A stretch of 64,000 nt of DNA. It comes from Clostridium sp. Ade.TY. GTDB lineage: Bacteria; Bacillota; Clostridia; Clostridiales; Clostridiaceae. Below are positions 11,215-20,507 of this stretch, piece by piece. Position numbers and translations under genes: made by a program. The notes beneath the pieces were generated by a model that was given only the letters and a program-made list of their open reading frames with translations, searched no databases and was not told the origin of the DNA. Positions within the stretch are counted from its first letter, which is position 1; every line of letters begins with the position of its first letter. The stretch covers positions 62,001-126,000 of the forward strand of contig NZ_AVSV01000028.1 of NCBI RefSeq assembly GCF_000498355.1, in the 5' to 3' direction.

Positions 11215-11241
11215 AGAGCCTAGTTTCAATTACTAGGCTCT
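11215..11241 (-). terminator. Terminator after lepA
   Basis: Ten-base perfect arms (AGAGCCTAGT and ACTAGGCTCT) with a 7-nt loop just after the lepA stop, followed on the minus strand by TTTTT. Confidence 0.85.
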
Positions 11242-11246
11242 GTAAA

Positions 11247-13052
11247 TTAATCTACTTTTAAAATTGACATAAATGCTTCTTGTGGAACTTCAACTGATCC
11301 CACTTGTCTCATTCTCTTCTTACCTTCTTTTTGCTTTTCAAGAAGTTTTCTCTTTCTTGAAATATCTCCACCATAACATTTAGCTAAAACGTCTTTTCTC
11401 ATAGCTTTTACTGTTTCTCTAGCTATTATTTTTGATCCTATAGCTGCTTGTATTGGCACTTCAAAAAGCTGTCTTGGAATAATTTCTTTAAGTTTTTCAG
11501 CTATTCCTCTACCTTTATGATAAGCTCTTTCTTTTGGAACTATCATTGAAAGTGCATCAACAACATCTCCATTTAAAAGAATATCAAGCTTACAAAGTTC
11601 TGCTTTTTCATATCCTTTAAATTCATAATCTAATGATGCATAACCTCTAGTTTTTGATTTTAACGTATCAAAGAAATCATAAACTATTTCATTTAAAGGT
11701 ATATCATAATTAATTACAGCTCTTGTTTCCTCCATATATTGCATATCAATATATGTTCCTCTTCTTTCTTGACAAAGCTCCATTACAGCCCCTACATATT
11801 CAGTTGGAGTAATTATTGAAGCTTTAACAATTGGCTCTTCCATATAATCTACTTCACTCATCTCTGGAAGATTTGTTGGATTAGTTATATCTAAAATAGT
11901 TCCATCAGTTTTCTTTATTTTATATATAACAGATGGTGCTGTTGTAATAATATCAAGATTAAATTCTCTCTCTATTCTTTCTTGAATTATTTCCATATGT
12001 AAAAGACCTAAAAATCCACATCTAAATCCGAATCCTAAAGCTACTGATGTTTCTGGTTCAAAATTTAATGCAGCATCATTTATTTGTAGCTTTTCAAGTG
12101 CTTCTTTAAGTTCTTCATATTTTGCTCCATCTACTGGGTATATACCTGAATAAACCATTGGTATAGCTGGTTTATATCCTGGAAGAGCTTCTTTTGTTTC
12201 TCTTCCACTTTCAGTTATAGTATCACCAACTCTAGCATCTTTTACATTTTTTATAGATGCTGTAACATATCCAACGTCTCCAGCCTTTAATTCATTAACT
12301 GGTAAAAATCCTGGTGTAAAGACTCCAACTTCAGTTACATCATAAACTTTGTTAGTTGCCATAAACTTTATTTTAGTTCCTCTTTTTACTGTACCATCAA
12401 TAATTCTTACATAACTTACAACACCTTTATATGTATCATAATAAGAATCAAAAACTAATGCTTTAAGAGGTGCCTCTTCATCACCATTTGGTGCTGGTAT
12501 ATCACGAACAACAGCATCTAATACATCTTCTACATTTAATCCTGTTTTTGCAGATATCATTGGTGCATCTTCTGCTGGAATACCTATTACATCTTCTATT
12601 TCTTGTTTTATTTCATCAGGTCTTGCTGATGGAAGATCTATTTTATTTATAACAGGTGTTATTTCTAAATCATTATCTAAAGCTAAATAACAGTTTGCTA
12701 AAGTTTGAGCTTGAATACCTTGAGTTGCATCAACAACTAATACAGCTCCTTCACAAGCAGCTAAGCTTCTTGATACTTCATATGTAAAGTCTACATGCCC
12801 TGGAGTATCTATAAGATTTAATATATATTCTTCTCCGTTATCTTTTCTATATACAAGTCTTGCAGCTTGAGATTTTATTGTTATTCCTCTTTCTCTTTCA
12901 AGTTCCATATTATCAAGTACTTGTTCTTCCATTTCTCTTTTTGTTAAAGTACCTGTAATTTCTAATAATCTATCTGCTAATGTTGATTTACCATGATCTA
13001 TATGTGCTACTATTGAAAAATTTCTAATAAATTTTTGTCTATCATTTTTCAT
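11247..13052 (-). CDS. lepA: Elongation factor 4 (LepA)
   Basis: Ribosome-associated translational GTPase of 601 residues, full length. G1 is [10 protein letters not shown]3 DTPGHVDF and G4 NKIDLP. The LepA-specific C-terminal domain ends [17 protein letters not shown]. The ATG at 13052 is fixed by the conserved [15 protein letters not shown] start, yet it has no good ribosome binding site close by. A strong GGGGGTG lies 40 nt upstream, with a stable hairpin in between. Confidence 0.98.
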   Translation of the reverse strand: MKNDRQKFIRNFSIVAHIDHGKSTLADRLLEITGTLTKREMEEQVLDNMELERERGITIKSQAARLVYRKDNGEEYILNLIDTPGHVDFTYEVSRSLAACEGAVLVVDATQGIQAQTLANCYLALDNDLEITPVINKIDLPSARPDEIKQEIEDVIGIPAEDAPMISAKTGLNVEDVLDAVVRDIPAPNGDEEAPLKALVFDSYYDTYKGVVSYVRIIDGTVKRGTKIKFMATNKVYDVTEVGVFTPGFLPVNELKAGDVGYVTASIKNVKDARVGDTITESGRETKEALPGYKPAIPMVYSGIYPVDGAKYEELKEALEKLQINDAALNFEPETSVALGFGFRCGFLGLLHMEIIQERIEREFNLDIITTAPSVIYKIKKTDGTILDITNPTNLPEMSEVDYMEEPIVKASIITPTEYVGAVMELCQERRGTYIDMQYMEETRAVINYDIPLNEIVYDFFDTLKSKTRGYASLDYEFKGYEKAELCKLDILLNGDVVDALSMIVPKERAYHKGRGIAEKLKEIIPRQLFEVPIQAAIGSKIIARETVKAMRKDVLAKCYGGDISRKRKLLEKQKEGKKRMRQVGSVEVPQEAFMSILKVD

Positions 13053-13061
13053 ATATAAAAT

Positions 13062-13099
13062 CTGCTCTTCTTATGTAAGAAAGCAGTTATTTCACCCCC
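13062..13099 (-). other. Hairpin between Shine-Dalgarno and start codon of lepA
   Basis: Arms at 13062-13072 and 13077-13086 form a 10-bp stem (one bulged base, 4-nt loop). GGGGGTG at 13093-13099 lies just upstream and the lepA ATG just downstream. Folding would shorten the apparent spacing from 40 to about 15 nt. Confidence 0.45.
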
Positions 13100-13181
13100 A
13101 TATATTAAAGTCAAGCTAAATTATATCATACTTTCCTTAGGTAGTGTCAATATTTATAGGGTATATAACTCTGCCTTTATT

Positions 13182-13553
13182 TTAAGATATTATATTTTCT
13201 ATTAGATTTTGTATGTTTATGATTACATTTTTTACACTATCTGTAACTTTATAAAATGTTTTCTTTATAAAATTAACTAATTCTGATTCATTTTTAATTC
13301 TTAAAGCATTTTCATTTATATTTAACAAATAATCTCCATTTTCTTTATTATATATTTTTACATTTGCATTATCTTGAATAAAGTTATTAAAGTCATCACC
13401 AAATTCTGTGTTAACAATTTTTTTGTTATCATCTGTATTACCAACTGGTGATAGTGATTTTGTATTTATTATATTTATTTTTATAAGTCCCATAAATGCT
13501 GATATTAATATAATGCTTGAAAATAAAATTATTGAGTACTTTTTAAATTTCAT
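13182..13553 (-). CDS. Membrane-anchored protein of unknown function downstream of spoIIP
   Basis: A 123-residue protein with a basic start (MKFKKY) and one hydrophobic segment at about 6-25, then a hydrophilic, probably extracytoplasmic region. I use the ATG at 13553, with GAGGTG 7 bp upstream, instead of a GTG inside that binding site. I recognise no domain. It follows spoIIP by 72 bp on the same strand with no terminator between them, so expression with the sporulation gene is likely. That makes it a candidate for a sporulation-related envelope protein, though this rests on context only. Confidence 0.6.
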   Translation of the reverse strand: MKFKKYSIILFSSIILISAFMGLIKINIINTKSLSPVGNTDDNKKIVNTEFGDDFNNFIQDNANVKIYNKENGDYLLNINENALRIKNESELVNFIKKTFYKVTDSVKNVIINIQNLIENIIS

Positions 13554-13625
13554 AAAGCTCCACCTCACTTCTTTAAAATACTAGACACTTTATAAAACTT
13601 TTATTCAAAAAGTACTCAATATTAA

Positions 13626-14684
13626 TTACTTTCCGTTTATATATTCTGCTATAACTCTTGCAATGTATTTAGCTGATGTCATGGCTTCTTTTGATGTATT
13701 TATATTAGAACCTACTTCAAACAATATTGAATTACTTAATACATCTTGATTAAGTAAATTTATTCCTCTGTTCCATGTTTCACTAATTACTAGACCTGGA
13801 TATAACGAATTGGCTATACTATATAATTCTTTTCTCATCTTTTCATTTGCACTAAACTTAGAACTTCCTCTAGTATTTAAAAACATTATTCTTGCCATAC
13901 TTTGACTGTTAACATTAACTGTAAACAAATCTTTAGTTCTATTAGTTGCTTTCTTTTTATCTATACCATCTCTATGAATATCAATTACTAATTTAAAATT
14001 ATCTCCATATTTATCATAATATTTTTTAACAGTATCTCTTGATCTATTATAACTATCATTATAAGATACATCGTGAACGGTTTTATCATGAATTACTGAT
14101 ATACCATATTTTTCTTCAAGTTCTTTTGTAATTATTTCACCAACACCAACTACATTGTTATCGCTTTTATCTGTAAAGTTTTTTGTTTCTGAATATCCTT
14201 CTCCTGTATGCGTGTGATAAATCAAAACTTCTGGTTTTGATTGATTTAATTCCTTTTTAAGTTTTGGATTATATAAATTATTTTTTTCCTCATCTGAATA
14301 TTTTATTATAGATCCAGAATTAAGTTCAAAAGGACTGTATCCTTCATCTTCTCCATATCTTTTTGTATAATCTGTAATTTTCAAAATAGGAACTTCACTA
14401 CTTACTAGTCTTTCCAAACTTAAATCTGATAATCCAAGCGCTTCTAAAGCTATATTTTTTAAAGAAAAATTATTTTCATAATACACTTCCTCATCATAAA
14501 CTTGAGTTTTTACTAGAGGCATTGAAAAATTTAAAAGTTCAACGTAAGCTAAACCTCCCCTTTCACTACTATTTTTCATTATATATATACATCTTCCAAA
14601 AAACACTACTAAACATATAAGTAAAATTACTATTCCTATATCAACAGAGCTTTTTCGCCTTAAATTAGTACTACTTAACCCCAC
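13626..14684 (-). CDS. spoIIP: Stage II sporulation protein P (peptidoglycan amidase/endopeptidase)
   Basis: SpoIIP degrades septal peptidoglycan during engulfment together with SpoIID and SpoIIM. The 352 residues start at GTG behind GAGGAGG. A single membrane anchor spans about 15-33, and the catalytic domain shows LIYHTHTGEGY, LVIDIHRDG and LFEVGSN, the expected metal-binding and active-site blocks. gpr lies immediately upstream, a common Bacillus and Clostridium arrangement expressed late in the sporulating cell. Confidence 0.95.
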   Translation of the reverse strand: MGLSSTNLRRKSSVDIGIVILLICLVVFFGRCIYIMKNSSERGGLAYVELLNFSMPLVKTQVYDEEVYYENNFSLKNIALEALGLSDLSLERLVSSEVPILKITDYTKRYGEDEGYSPFELNSGSIIKYSDEEKNNLYNPKLKKELNQSKPEVLIYHTHTGEGYSETKNFTDKSDNNVVGVGEIITKELEEKYGISVIHDKTVHDVSYNDSYNRSRDTVKKYYDKYGDNFKLVIDIHRDGIDKKKATNRTKDLFTVNVNSQSMARIMFLNTRGSSKFSANEKMRKELYSIANSLYPGLVISETWNRGINLLNQDVLSNSILFEVGSNINTSKEAMTSAKYIARVIAEYINGK

Positions 14685-14754
14685 ACTCTATCCCCTCCTC
14701 ACTTCTAAAAGTATATGAGGGAATTTACATAATTATTATATGTTTGTTTAATTT

Positions 14755-15729
14755 TTAATTCATAAATTTATTTATATCTTCCATCTCAAGATTAGGTTGT
14801 ACTGCTATATTTACTCCATTTGCAATTATTTTTGATAAAGAATCAATTACTTGATCAACTTCCTTTGGGGTTACCATTAAATCTCCAACATACGGATTTA
14901 ATAATTCTTTTATAAGCATTCCTTTTTCATTTTTATCAACACTTTTTATCATATTAAAAAATTCTGACCCTTCTTCTGATTTACTTATAAGCTCATCTAT
15001 AACTAAATCTATACTATCATTTGCAATAGTTGCAGCATCAACAACAGTAGGTACTCCTATAGCTATAACTTTAACTCCTAATGTATCTTCATTTATACGC
15101 ATTCTATGGTTATTAACTCCAGCACCTGGTGATATACCTGTATCACTTATCTGAATAGTTCTATTTACCCTTTCTATTCTTCTTGAAGCTAAAGCATCTA
15201 TGCATATAACTAAATCTGGATGTATTTTTTCTACAAGTGCTTTTATTACTTCTCCTGTTTCTATACCAGTTATACCTAAAACACCTGGTGCAATAGCACA
15301 AACTGGCATTATTGATTCATCAATAGCCTCTGGCATAACTTCTTTTAAATGCCTTGTTATCATTATCTTTTCAACAACTTTTGGTCCTAAAGCATCTGGA
15401 GTTACTTTCCAATTGCCAAGCCCAACTACTAAAGCAGTATTTTTTTCGTCCATATTTACAATCTTTTTAAGTGTTACACCTACAGTTTCTGAAACATTAT
15501 CCATTAATTCACCATCATATATGGTGTATTCTGGTATATCTATAGTTATATATGTTCCTATAGGTTTTCCTAATTTTTTTGATCCTTCATTATTTTTTAT
15601 TTTTACAGTTGTAACTTTACTATCACTAATTATTTCTTCATTTACAACTACGCCGTCAATCTCGCCTTTATGAGCTTTTGAGTAGTGTTCTTTTGCCTCA
15701 ATTGCAAGGTCTGTTCTAAAATTTAACAT
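14755..15729 (-). CDS. gpr: Spore germination protease GPR
   Basis: Endoprotease that starts degradation of small acid-soluble spore proteins at germination; made as a zymogen in the forespore. The 324 residues are slightly shorter than the Bacillus enzyme (about 370). The N-terminal FRTDLAIEA, the block VGLGNWKVTPDALGP and CIDALASRR are typical of the family. The ATG follows AGAGGTGAAATT. It is followed by spoIIP and divergent from rpsT; gpr-spoIIP-lepA-hemW-hrcA is a conserved neighbourhood in Firmicutes. Confidence 0.96.
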   Translation of the reverse strand: MLNFRTDLAIEAKEHYSKAHKGEIDGVVVNEEIISDSKVTTVKIKNNEGSKKLGKPIGTYITIDIPEYTIYDGELMDNVSETVGVTLKKIVNMDEKNTALVVGLGNWKVTPDALGPKVVEKIMITRHLKEVMPEAIDESIMPVCAIAPGVLGITGIETGEVIKALVEKIHPDLVICIDALASRRIERVNRTIQISDTGISPGAGVNNHRMRINEDTLGVKVIAIGVPTVVDAATIANDSIDLVIDELISKSEEGSEFFNMIKSVDKNEKGMLIKELLNPYVGDLMVTPKEVDQVIDSLSKIIANGVNIAVQPNLEMEDINKFMN

Positions 15730-15792
15730 AATTTCACCTCTCTTATTTTTATGCTTTCAAAATTATTTTTCCTTTTTGTTTGAATTTAATAC

Positions 15793-15821
15793 TTGAATAT
15801 AATAAATTTCAATGCTATAAT
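15793..15821 (+). promoter_or_regulatory. Sigma-A promoter of rpsT
   Basis: TTGAAT (15793-15798) and a consensus TATAAT (15816-15821) separated by exactly 17 bp, about 80 bp before the rpsT start. Confidence 0.85.
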
Positions 15822-15903
15822 ATGGTTTGTTGAATGTAAACTCGTACGCAGATTCCCCAAAACTGCAGAGAGGCCCTATAAAATTTAGAGGGGGTGAAAA
15901 GTA
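15822..15903 (+). promoter_or_regulatory. Possible structured 5' leader of rpsT
   Basis: The leader contains C-rich segments (CCCC near 15857, CCCT near 15876) that can pair with the G-rich Shine-Dalgarno stretch GAGGGGG just before the ATG. S20 autoregulation is known in E. coli; a similar control here is an inference. Confidence 0.3.
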
Positions 15904-16167
15904 ATGGCAAACATAAAATCAGCTAAAAAAAGAATTAAAGTTACTCAAACTAAAACTTTAAGAAATAGAATGGTTAAATCAGCTTTAAAAACTGAAATAA
16001 AGAAGTTAGAAGCTGCAATCGCTGCTAACAACGCTGAAGAAGCTAAAGCTGCTTTCGTTCAAGCTACTAAAGCTTTAGACATGGCTGCTTCAAAAGGAGT
16101 TCTTCATAAGAACATGGTTGCTAGAAAGAAGTCAAGACTAGCTGCAAAGTTAAACGCTATGGCATAG
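15904..16167 (+). CDS. rpsT: 30S ribosomal protein S20
   Basis: Small basic ribosomal protein of 87 residues that binds 16S rRNA early in 30S assembly. The start [11 protein letters not shown], the conserved KxxLAAKLN end and the very high Lys/Ala content identify it. It begins at ATG behind AGAGGGGGTG, has its own promoter and terminator, and is one of the few plus-strand genes. Codon use is more biased than in its neighbours, as expected for a highly expressed gene. Confidence 0.99.
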   Translation: MANIKSAKKRIKVTQTKTLRNRMVKSALKTEIKKLEAAIAANNAEEAKAAFVQATKALDMAASKGVLHKNMVARKKSRLAAKLNAMA

Positions 16168-16177
16168 TAGTAACATA

Positions 16178-16199
16178 AACCGACCTTCAACGGTCGGTT
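16178..16199 (+). terminator. Terminator of rpsT
   Basis: G+C-rich stem AACCGACC/GGTCGGTT with a 6-nt loop 11 bp after the rpsT stop, followed by a T-rich stretch. Confidence 0.85.
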
Positions 16200-16247
16200 A
16201 TTTACTTTCTAGAACTTGTGTCTTAGATTTAATTTTCCAAGATACAT

Positions 16248-16280
16248 AAAAAACACCTCAAATTATTTGAGGTGTTTTTT
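16248..16280. terminator. Bidirectional terminator at the holA end
   Basis: Long perfect hairpin (AAAAAACACCTCAAA with its complement) with A and T runs on either side. It touches the holA stop and could also catch rpsT read-through. Confidence 0.85.
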
Positions 16281-17314
16281 TATTTCTTTACCATAGCTAT
16301 CTTTATTAAAAATAATTCTAACTCTGATTTTTTATCTCCTAATCCACTTTTTAAGTTTTTATCTACTTCTATACATAAACGTAATATTTTTTCTAATTGT
16401 TTTAATGAAAATTTATTACTTTGTGCTACAAGTTTCTCAACAACAAACTGTGGTATTCTATATTCATATACAAAATCATTCATCTTTTTACCTGAATCTA
16501 AACCTATTTTCATATCATATAATCTTTTAAATTGATTTTGTATAGATGTTATTATTAACATATGTTGATCTGCTTTAAATAATAATTCATTTAATATATC
16601 AAGAGCTCTTTCTATTTTTTTCTGTGACACTAAATCAACTAAATCAAATACATCATCTTCACTTTTATTTGGAATTAATACATCAATGTCTTTTCTAGTT
16701 ATTTCTCTTCCAAAAGTATAATCAACTAATTTACTTACTTCTTTTTGTGCTATTTCTAAATTCATAGGAATTTTTTCACAAAAATATCTAAGTTCTACTT
16801 TATTTATATTTTTCTTATTTATTTTAAATATATTATCTACTCTCTTATAAAATCCATCTCTTTTTAACTTATCTACTTGAACAATTGTAGTTATTTTATC
16901 AAGAGCCATAATATTTTTATTTTTCTTTAAAGTATCCCTTTTATCCCCAAGTACATGATATAAAACTAATATTGTATGACTTGGCATATCTTTTAAATAT
17001 TCTTTCATATTGTTGTAAAAACTTTTATTTGAAGCATCTAATTTTTCTTTCAAAAATGGGCATCTATATACAATTACAACTTTCTTTTCAGTCATAAAAG
17101 GTAATGTCTCACAAGCATTTACTATTTCATCAAATTCGCATTGAACTCCATCAAATTTTATAAAATTTAAATCTTTTAAGTTTTCATCAATATACGGATT
17201 TACAAGTTTTTCAATTCCTTCTTTAATTAATTCTTCATCTGGTCCACAAAAAATATATGAATTTTTTATATTATTATTTTTTATATCTTTTTCTAACGTT
17301 TCATAATTTATCAA
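16280..17314 (-). CDS. holA: DNA polymerase III subunit delta
   Basis: Clamp-loader delta subunit, which opens the sliding clamp. The N-terminus (YIFCGPDEELIKEG) and the domain order fit the HolA family at about 345 residues. I prefer the TTG at 17314, 6 bp behind AGGTG; the GTG at 17323 lies inside that ribosome binding site. It is followed by the terminator shared with rpsT; holA next to rpsT and gpr, with comEC just upstream, is the usual Firmicute arrangement. Confidence 0.93.
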   Translation of the reverse strand: MINYETLEKDIKNNNIKNSYIFCGPDEELIKEGIEKLVNPYIDENLKDLNFIKFDGVQCEFDEIVNACETLPFMTEKKVVIVYRCPFLKEKLDASNKSFYNNMKEYLKDMPSHTILVLYHVLGDKRDTLKKNKNIMALDKITTIVQVDKLKRDGFYKRVDNIFKINKKNINKVELRYFCEKIPMNLEIAQKEVSKLVDYTFGREITRKDIDVLIPNKSEDDVFDLVDLVSQKKIERALDILNELLFKADQHMLIITSIQNQFKRLYDMKIGLDSGKKMNDFVYEYRIPQFVVEKLVAQSNKFSLKQLEKILRLCIEVDKNLKSGLGDKKSELELFLIKIAMVKK

Positions 17315-17337
17315 GTTAATCACCTTTCAAGTAAAAT

Positions 17338-19032
17338 CTATCTTACTAATACTTTTCTTCCCAATATAACTATACTAGTAACATCATCTTCTTTGAAATT
17401 AATTATATCATATTTAATATTGCTTTTATTATTAAAACTCATGTTTAGATAATATTTATTTCCATCTATATTTAATATATAATCCTTCTTAACAGATTCT
17501 AAATAACAGTTTTCTTTTATAAAAATTTTCTTAGAATTTTTATAATAATTATTAGATGCAGATATTGACTTAATTTTATTAACATCAATATTATCATTAT
17601 ATAATATAATCCTTTGCCCTCTATAAGAAACTAAAAGTGTATCTTTATATCTATATTCTATTTTAGGATTTATACTATATAAACTAAGTGCTATAAATAC
17701 TATATAAGAAATCGGTAATATAATAATTTTTTTATAACCTCTTTTATATATGAAAAATGTTATTAAAAGACTAATATAAAAATATCCATAATACTCATTT
17801 GTATATATAAGATCTGGTGTTATCTCTAAAAATACTTTACTTATATTGTCAAAAAGCATTATTATATTTTTCAATATGAAACTAATATAATTAAATAAAA
17901 AATCTATATTTATAAAAAATAAGGATAATATACTTATTATTAAAGTTAAATTTATTATAGGAATAAGTATTAAATTTCCTATAATAAAACCAATTGAAAT
18001 TTCATTAAAAAATATTATAAGTATTGGTAATGTAAATAATTGAGCACTAAATGATATACTTAAAGTTTCTCTAATTATTTTAGGCATTTTATAAAATTTC
18101 TTATTTAAATCTTTGTTATATAATATAATTCCAATAGTTGCTCCAAAAGATAATAAAAATCCTACATCAAATATACAATAAGGTGAAATTAAAAATATTA
18201 TTATTGCACTTAATGATAATCCACAAATAGGATTATATCTACGCTTTAACATTACCCCTAAATTTATAAAAAATAACATGATAAATGCTCTTATACTTGA
18301 AAAAGCCATTCCGGTCATAATTACATATAAAAAAGTTATAATAAGTGCTATTCTTTCCTTAAATAACTTTTTCATTATTAAAAATATAATACCTATATGA
18401 AGTCCTGATACACTTAATGCATGAACTATTCCAAATTTTTTCATATCTTCTTGATCTTCAAAGTCTAAAGAAGCATCTTTTCCAAAAGTCATTGATGTTA
18501 TAAGGCTTGATTTTCTAGTTCCAATATTATTTTTTAATCTTTCTTTAAATTTATATTTTATATTTGAAAGCTTTGTATTTATATTACTATCATTTACAAA
18601 CCATTTTTTTATTTCATAATTTCCTATTCTTCCTTGTTTTTTATCTAACTTTCTTTCAAAATCTCCTAAAGCATTTATTACTACATCTTCATTTAAATTA
18701 GATAAATTACCTTTTATAAATACTTCTCTTCCTTTTATTTTTCCTATACCACCGTAAGAATATAATTTTTCTATTTTTATACTTTCAAAATTATTAACTT
18801 TTAAATTATAAAAATTTATATTTATAGTTATCCCAATTATAAATATTAAAAATATAAATATACAAAACTCTATTCCCTCTTTTAATAAAACCCATAAAAA
18901 TAAAAGGCCAACTATAGTGATAGCTAGCCAAATATCATCTTCAAAATATTTATAATATATACTACTACAAAGTAATGAAATAATTATATATACAATAGGT
19001 AATCTTACTTTTCCTATTTTATTTATATTCAA
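17338..19032 (-). CDS. comEC: ComEC/Rec2-type DNA-import membrane protein lacking the metallo-beta-lactamase domain
   Basis: Integral membrane protein with an N-terminal DUF4131 region and the Competence domain (HALSVSGLHIGIIF), about 564 residues in total with around ten membrane segments. Bacillus ComEC is about 776 residues and ends in a metallo-beta-lactamase-like domain. Here the C-terminal 130 residues show no HxHxDH motif. I use the TTG at 19032 behind GAGGTG. The frame is intact, so this is a shorter form and not an obvious pseudogene. It may act in DNA uptake or have another role; no other competence gene is in view. Confidence 0.88.
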   Translation of the reverse strand: MNINKIGKVRLPIVYIIISLLCSSIYYKYFEDDIWLAITIVGLLFLWVLLKEGIEFCIFIFLIFIIGITININFYNLKVNNFESIKIEKLYSYGGIGKIKGREVFIKGNLSNLNEDVVINALGDFERKLDKKQGRIGNYEIKKWFVNDSNINTKLSNIKYKFKERLKNNIGTRKSSLITSMTFGKDASLDFEDQEDMKKFGIVHALSVSGLHIGIIFLIMKKLFKERIALIITFLYVIMTGMAFSSIRAFIMLFFINLGVMLKRRYNPICGLSLSAIIIFLISPYCIFDVGFLLSFGATIGIILYNKDLNKKFYKMPKIIRETLSISFSAQLFTLPILIIFFNEISIGFIIGNLILIPIINLTLIISILSLFFINIDFLFNYISFILKNIIMLFDNISKVFLEITPDLIYTNEYYGYFYISLLITFFIYKRGYKKIIILPISYIVFIALSLYSINPKIEYRYKDTLLVSYRGQRIILYNDNIDVNKIKSISASNNYYKNSKKIFIKENCYLESVKKDYILNIDGNKYYLNMSFNNKSNIKYDIINFKEDDVTSIVILGRKVLVR

Positions 19033-19094
19033 TAGGCTCACCTCTAATAGTAAGTATAGACACTTAATTATATTTTTTATTCTAAAAAATACAA

Positions 19095-19448
19095 TTATTT
19101 ACTTTTAGGTTTAAAAATAATAGCCATTATATATCCAAAAACTATTGCAGATGTAATTCCAGCTGCTGTTCCTTTTATTCCTCCACTAAATGCACCAAAT
19201 ATTCCTATTTCTTCAACTTCTTTTATAGCTGATTTAGCTAAAGAATTTCCAAAACCAGGTAATGGTATACTTGCTCCAGCTCCAGCAAATTCTATAAGTT
19301 TATCATATATTCCAAACGCTCCTAATATAGCTCCCATAGTAACAAATAAAACTAATATTCTTCCTGGTGTAAGTTTAGTTTTATCCATAAGAATTTGAGC
19401 TATAACGCATATAAGCCCCCCAACTATAAATGCCTTTATATAATCCAT
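19095..19448 (-). CDS. spoVAE: Stage V sporulation protein AE
   Basis: Membrane protein of 117 residues with about four hydrophobic segments; part of the SpoVA channel that moves dipicolinic acid into the forespore and out at germination. Conserved stretches FIVGGLICVIAQILMD and GAGASIPLPGFGNSLAK are typical. It is the last gene of a spoVAC-spoVAD-spoVAE set, the usual short clostridial version. SigG-dependent forespore expression is expected from the family. Confidence 0.95.
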   Translation of the reverse strand: MDYIKAFIVGGLICVIAQILMDKTKLTPGRILVLFVTMGAILGAFGIYDKLIEFAGAGASIPLPGFGNSLAKSAIKEVEEIGIFGAFSGGIKGTAAGITSAIVFGYIMAIIFKPKSK

Positions 19449-19467
19449 CTTTTGATTTTCTCCTTCC

Positions 19468-20484
19468 TTAATCCATCTCTATGGCTACAGCATGTGCTAT
19501 TCCTGGTATACTTTCGCCTTGTAGAGATGAAGTTGTACTCATTAAAGCCCCAGTTGATATTATAAGAGCACTCTTTATTTCTTTTCTAATAAGCTTTTTA
19601 TAAATATAACCACATAAAACAGCAGCTGAACATCCGCAACCACTTCCACCTGAATCTGTTCCTTGAAGTTCATTATTAAATATAATATCTCCACAATCTA
19701 CATGGTTTTCTCTTATATCATAACCATATTCTAATATTAATTTATCGCATATCTTTTTTCCTATTTTCCCAAGATCTCCAGTTGCTATTATGTCATAATC
19801 TTTAGGTTTCCTTCCAGTGTCTTTAAAATGATTATATATAGTATCAACGGCGGCAGGAGCCATTGCAGCTCCCATATTGTTTGCATCCTTTATTCCATAA
19901 TCTTTTACAACACCAGTTGTAACATATGTTACTTTAGGAAAATCTCCTTCTCGCCCAAGAATCATAGCTCCAGACCCTGTTACTGTCCACTGAGCTGTTT
20001 TACACCTTTGAGACCCATATTCTAATGGAAATCTAAATTGTCTTTCTGCTGCACAAAAATGTGATGATGTAGCTGCTACTACATATTTTGCAAATTCCCC
20101 ATCTACTATAAGTGATGCAAGACTTAAAGATTCTGACATTGTTGAACAAGCTCCATAAAGTCCAAAAAATGGTATATTTAATTCTCTTGCTGCAAAACTT
20201 GATGAAATTATTTGATTTAACAAATCTCCAGAAAACATATAATCTATATCTTCCTCTTTTAAATTTGCACGTCTTATAGCTTCTCTTATAGCTATATATA
20301 TCATTTCACTTTCTGCTTTTTCATAACTTTCTTTACCACATGTATCATCCGTAAGCACTTCATCAAAATATGATTTTAAAGGTCCTTCACCTTCTTTAGG
20401 ACCAACAATAGAAAATGCTGATATTATTTTAGGTGGATTTTTTAGTTTTACAGTCTGTCCTCCAACTTTTTTTATATGACCCAT
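19468..20484 (-). CDS. spoVAD: Stage V sporulation protein AD
   Basis: Soluble thiolase-fold subunit of the SpoVA complex, 338 residues, which binds dipicolinic acid in Bacillus. The central GACSTMSESLSLAS and the GGSGCGCSAAVLCGYIY block identify it. The ATG follows GGAGGCG. It lies between spoVAC and spoVAE with short gaps in one transcription unit. Confidence 0.97.
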   Translation of the reverse strand: MGHIKKVGGQTVKLKNPPKIISAFSIVGPKEGEGPLKSYFDEVLTDDTCGKESYEKAESEMIYIAIREAIRRANLKEEDIDYMFSGDLLNQIISSSFAARELNIPFFGLYGACSTMSESLSLASLIVDGEFAKYVVAATSSHFCAAERQFRFPLEYGSQRCKTAQWTVTGSGAMILGREGDFPKVTYVTTGVVKDYGIKDANNMGAAMAPAAVDTIYNHFKDTGRKPKDYDIIATGDLGKIGKKICDKLILEYGYDIRENHVDCGDIIFNNELQGTDSGGSGCGCSAAVLCGYIYKKLIRKEIKSALIISTGALMSTTSSLQGESIPGIAHAVAIEMD

Positions 20485-20507
20485 ATATTAACGCCTCCAT
20501 CTATACA

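Noticed and set aside
15200..15673. Plus-strand frame of 157 codons
   Set aside because: Lies fully within gpr on the opposite strand and has no family resemblance.
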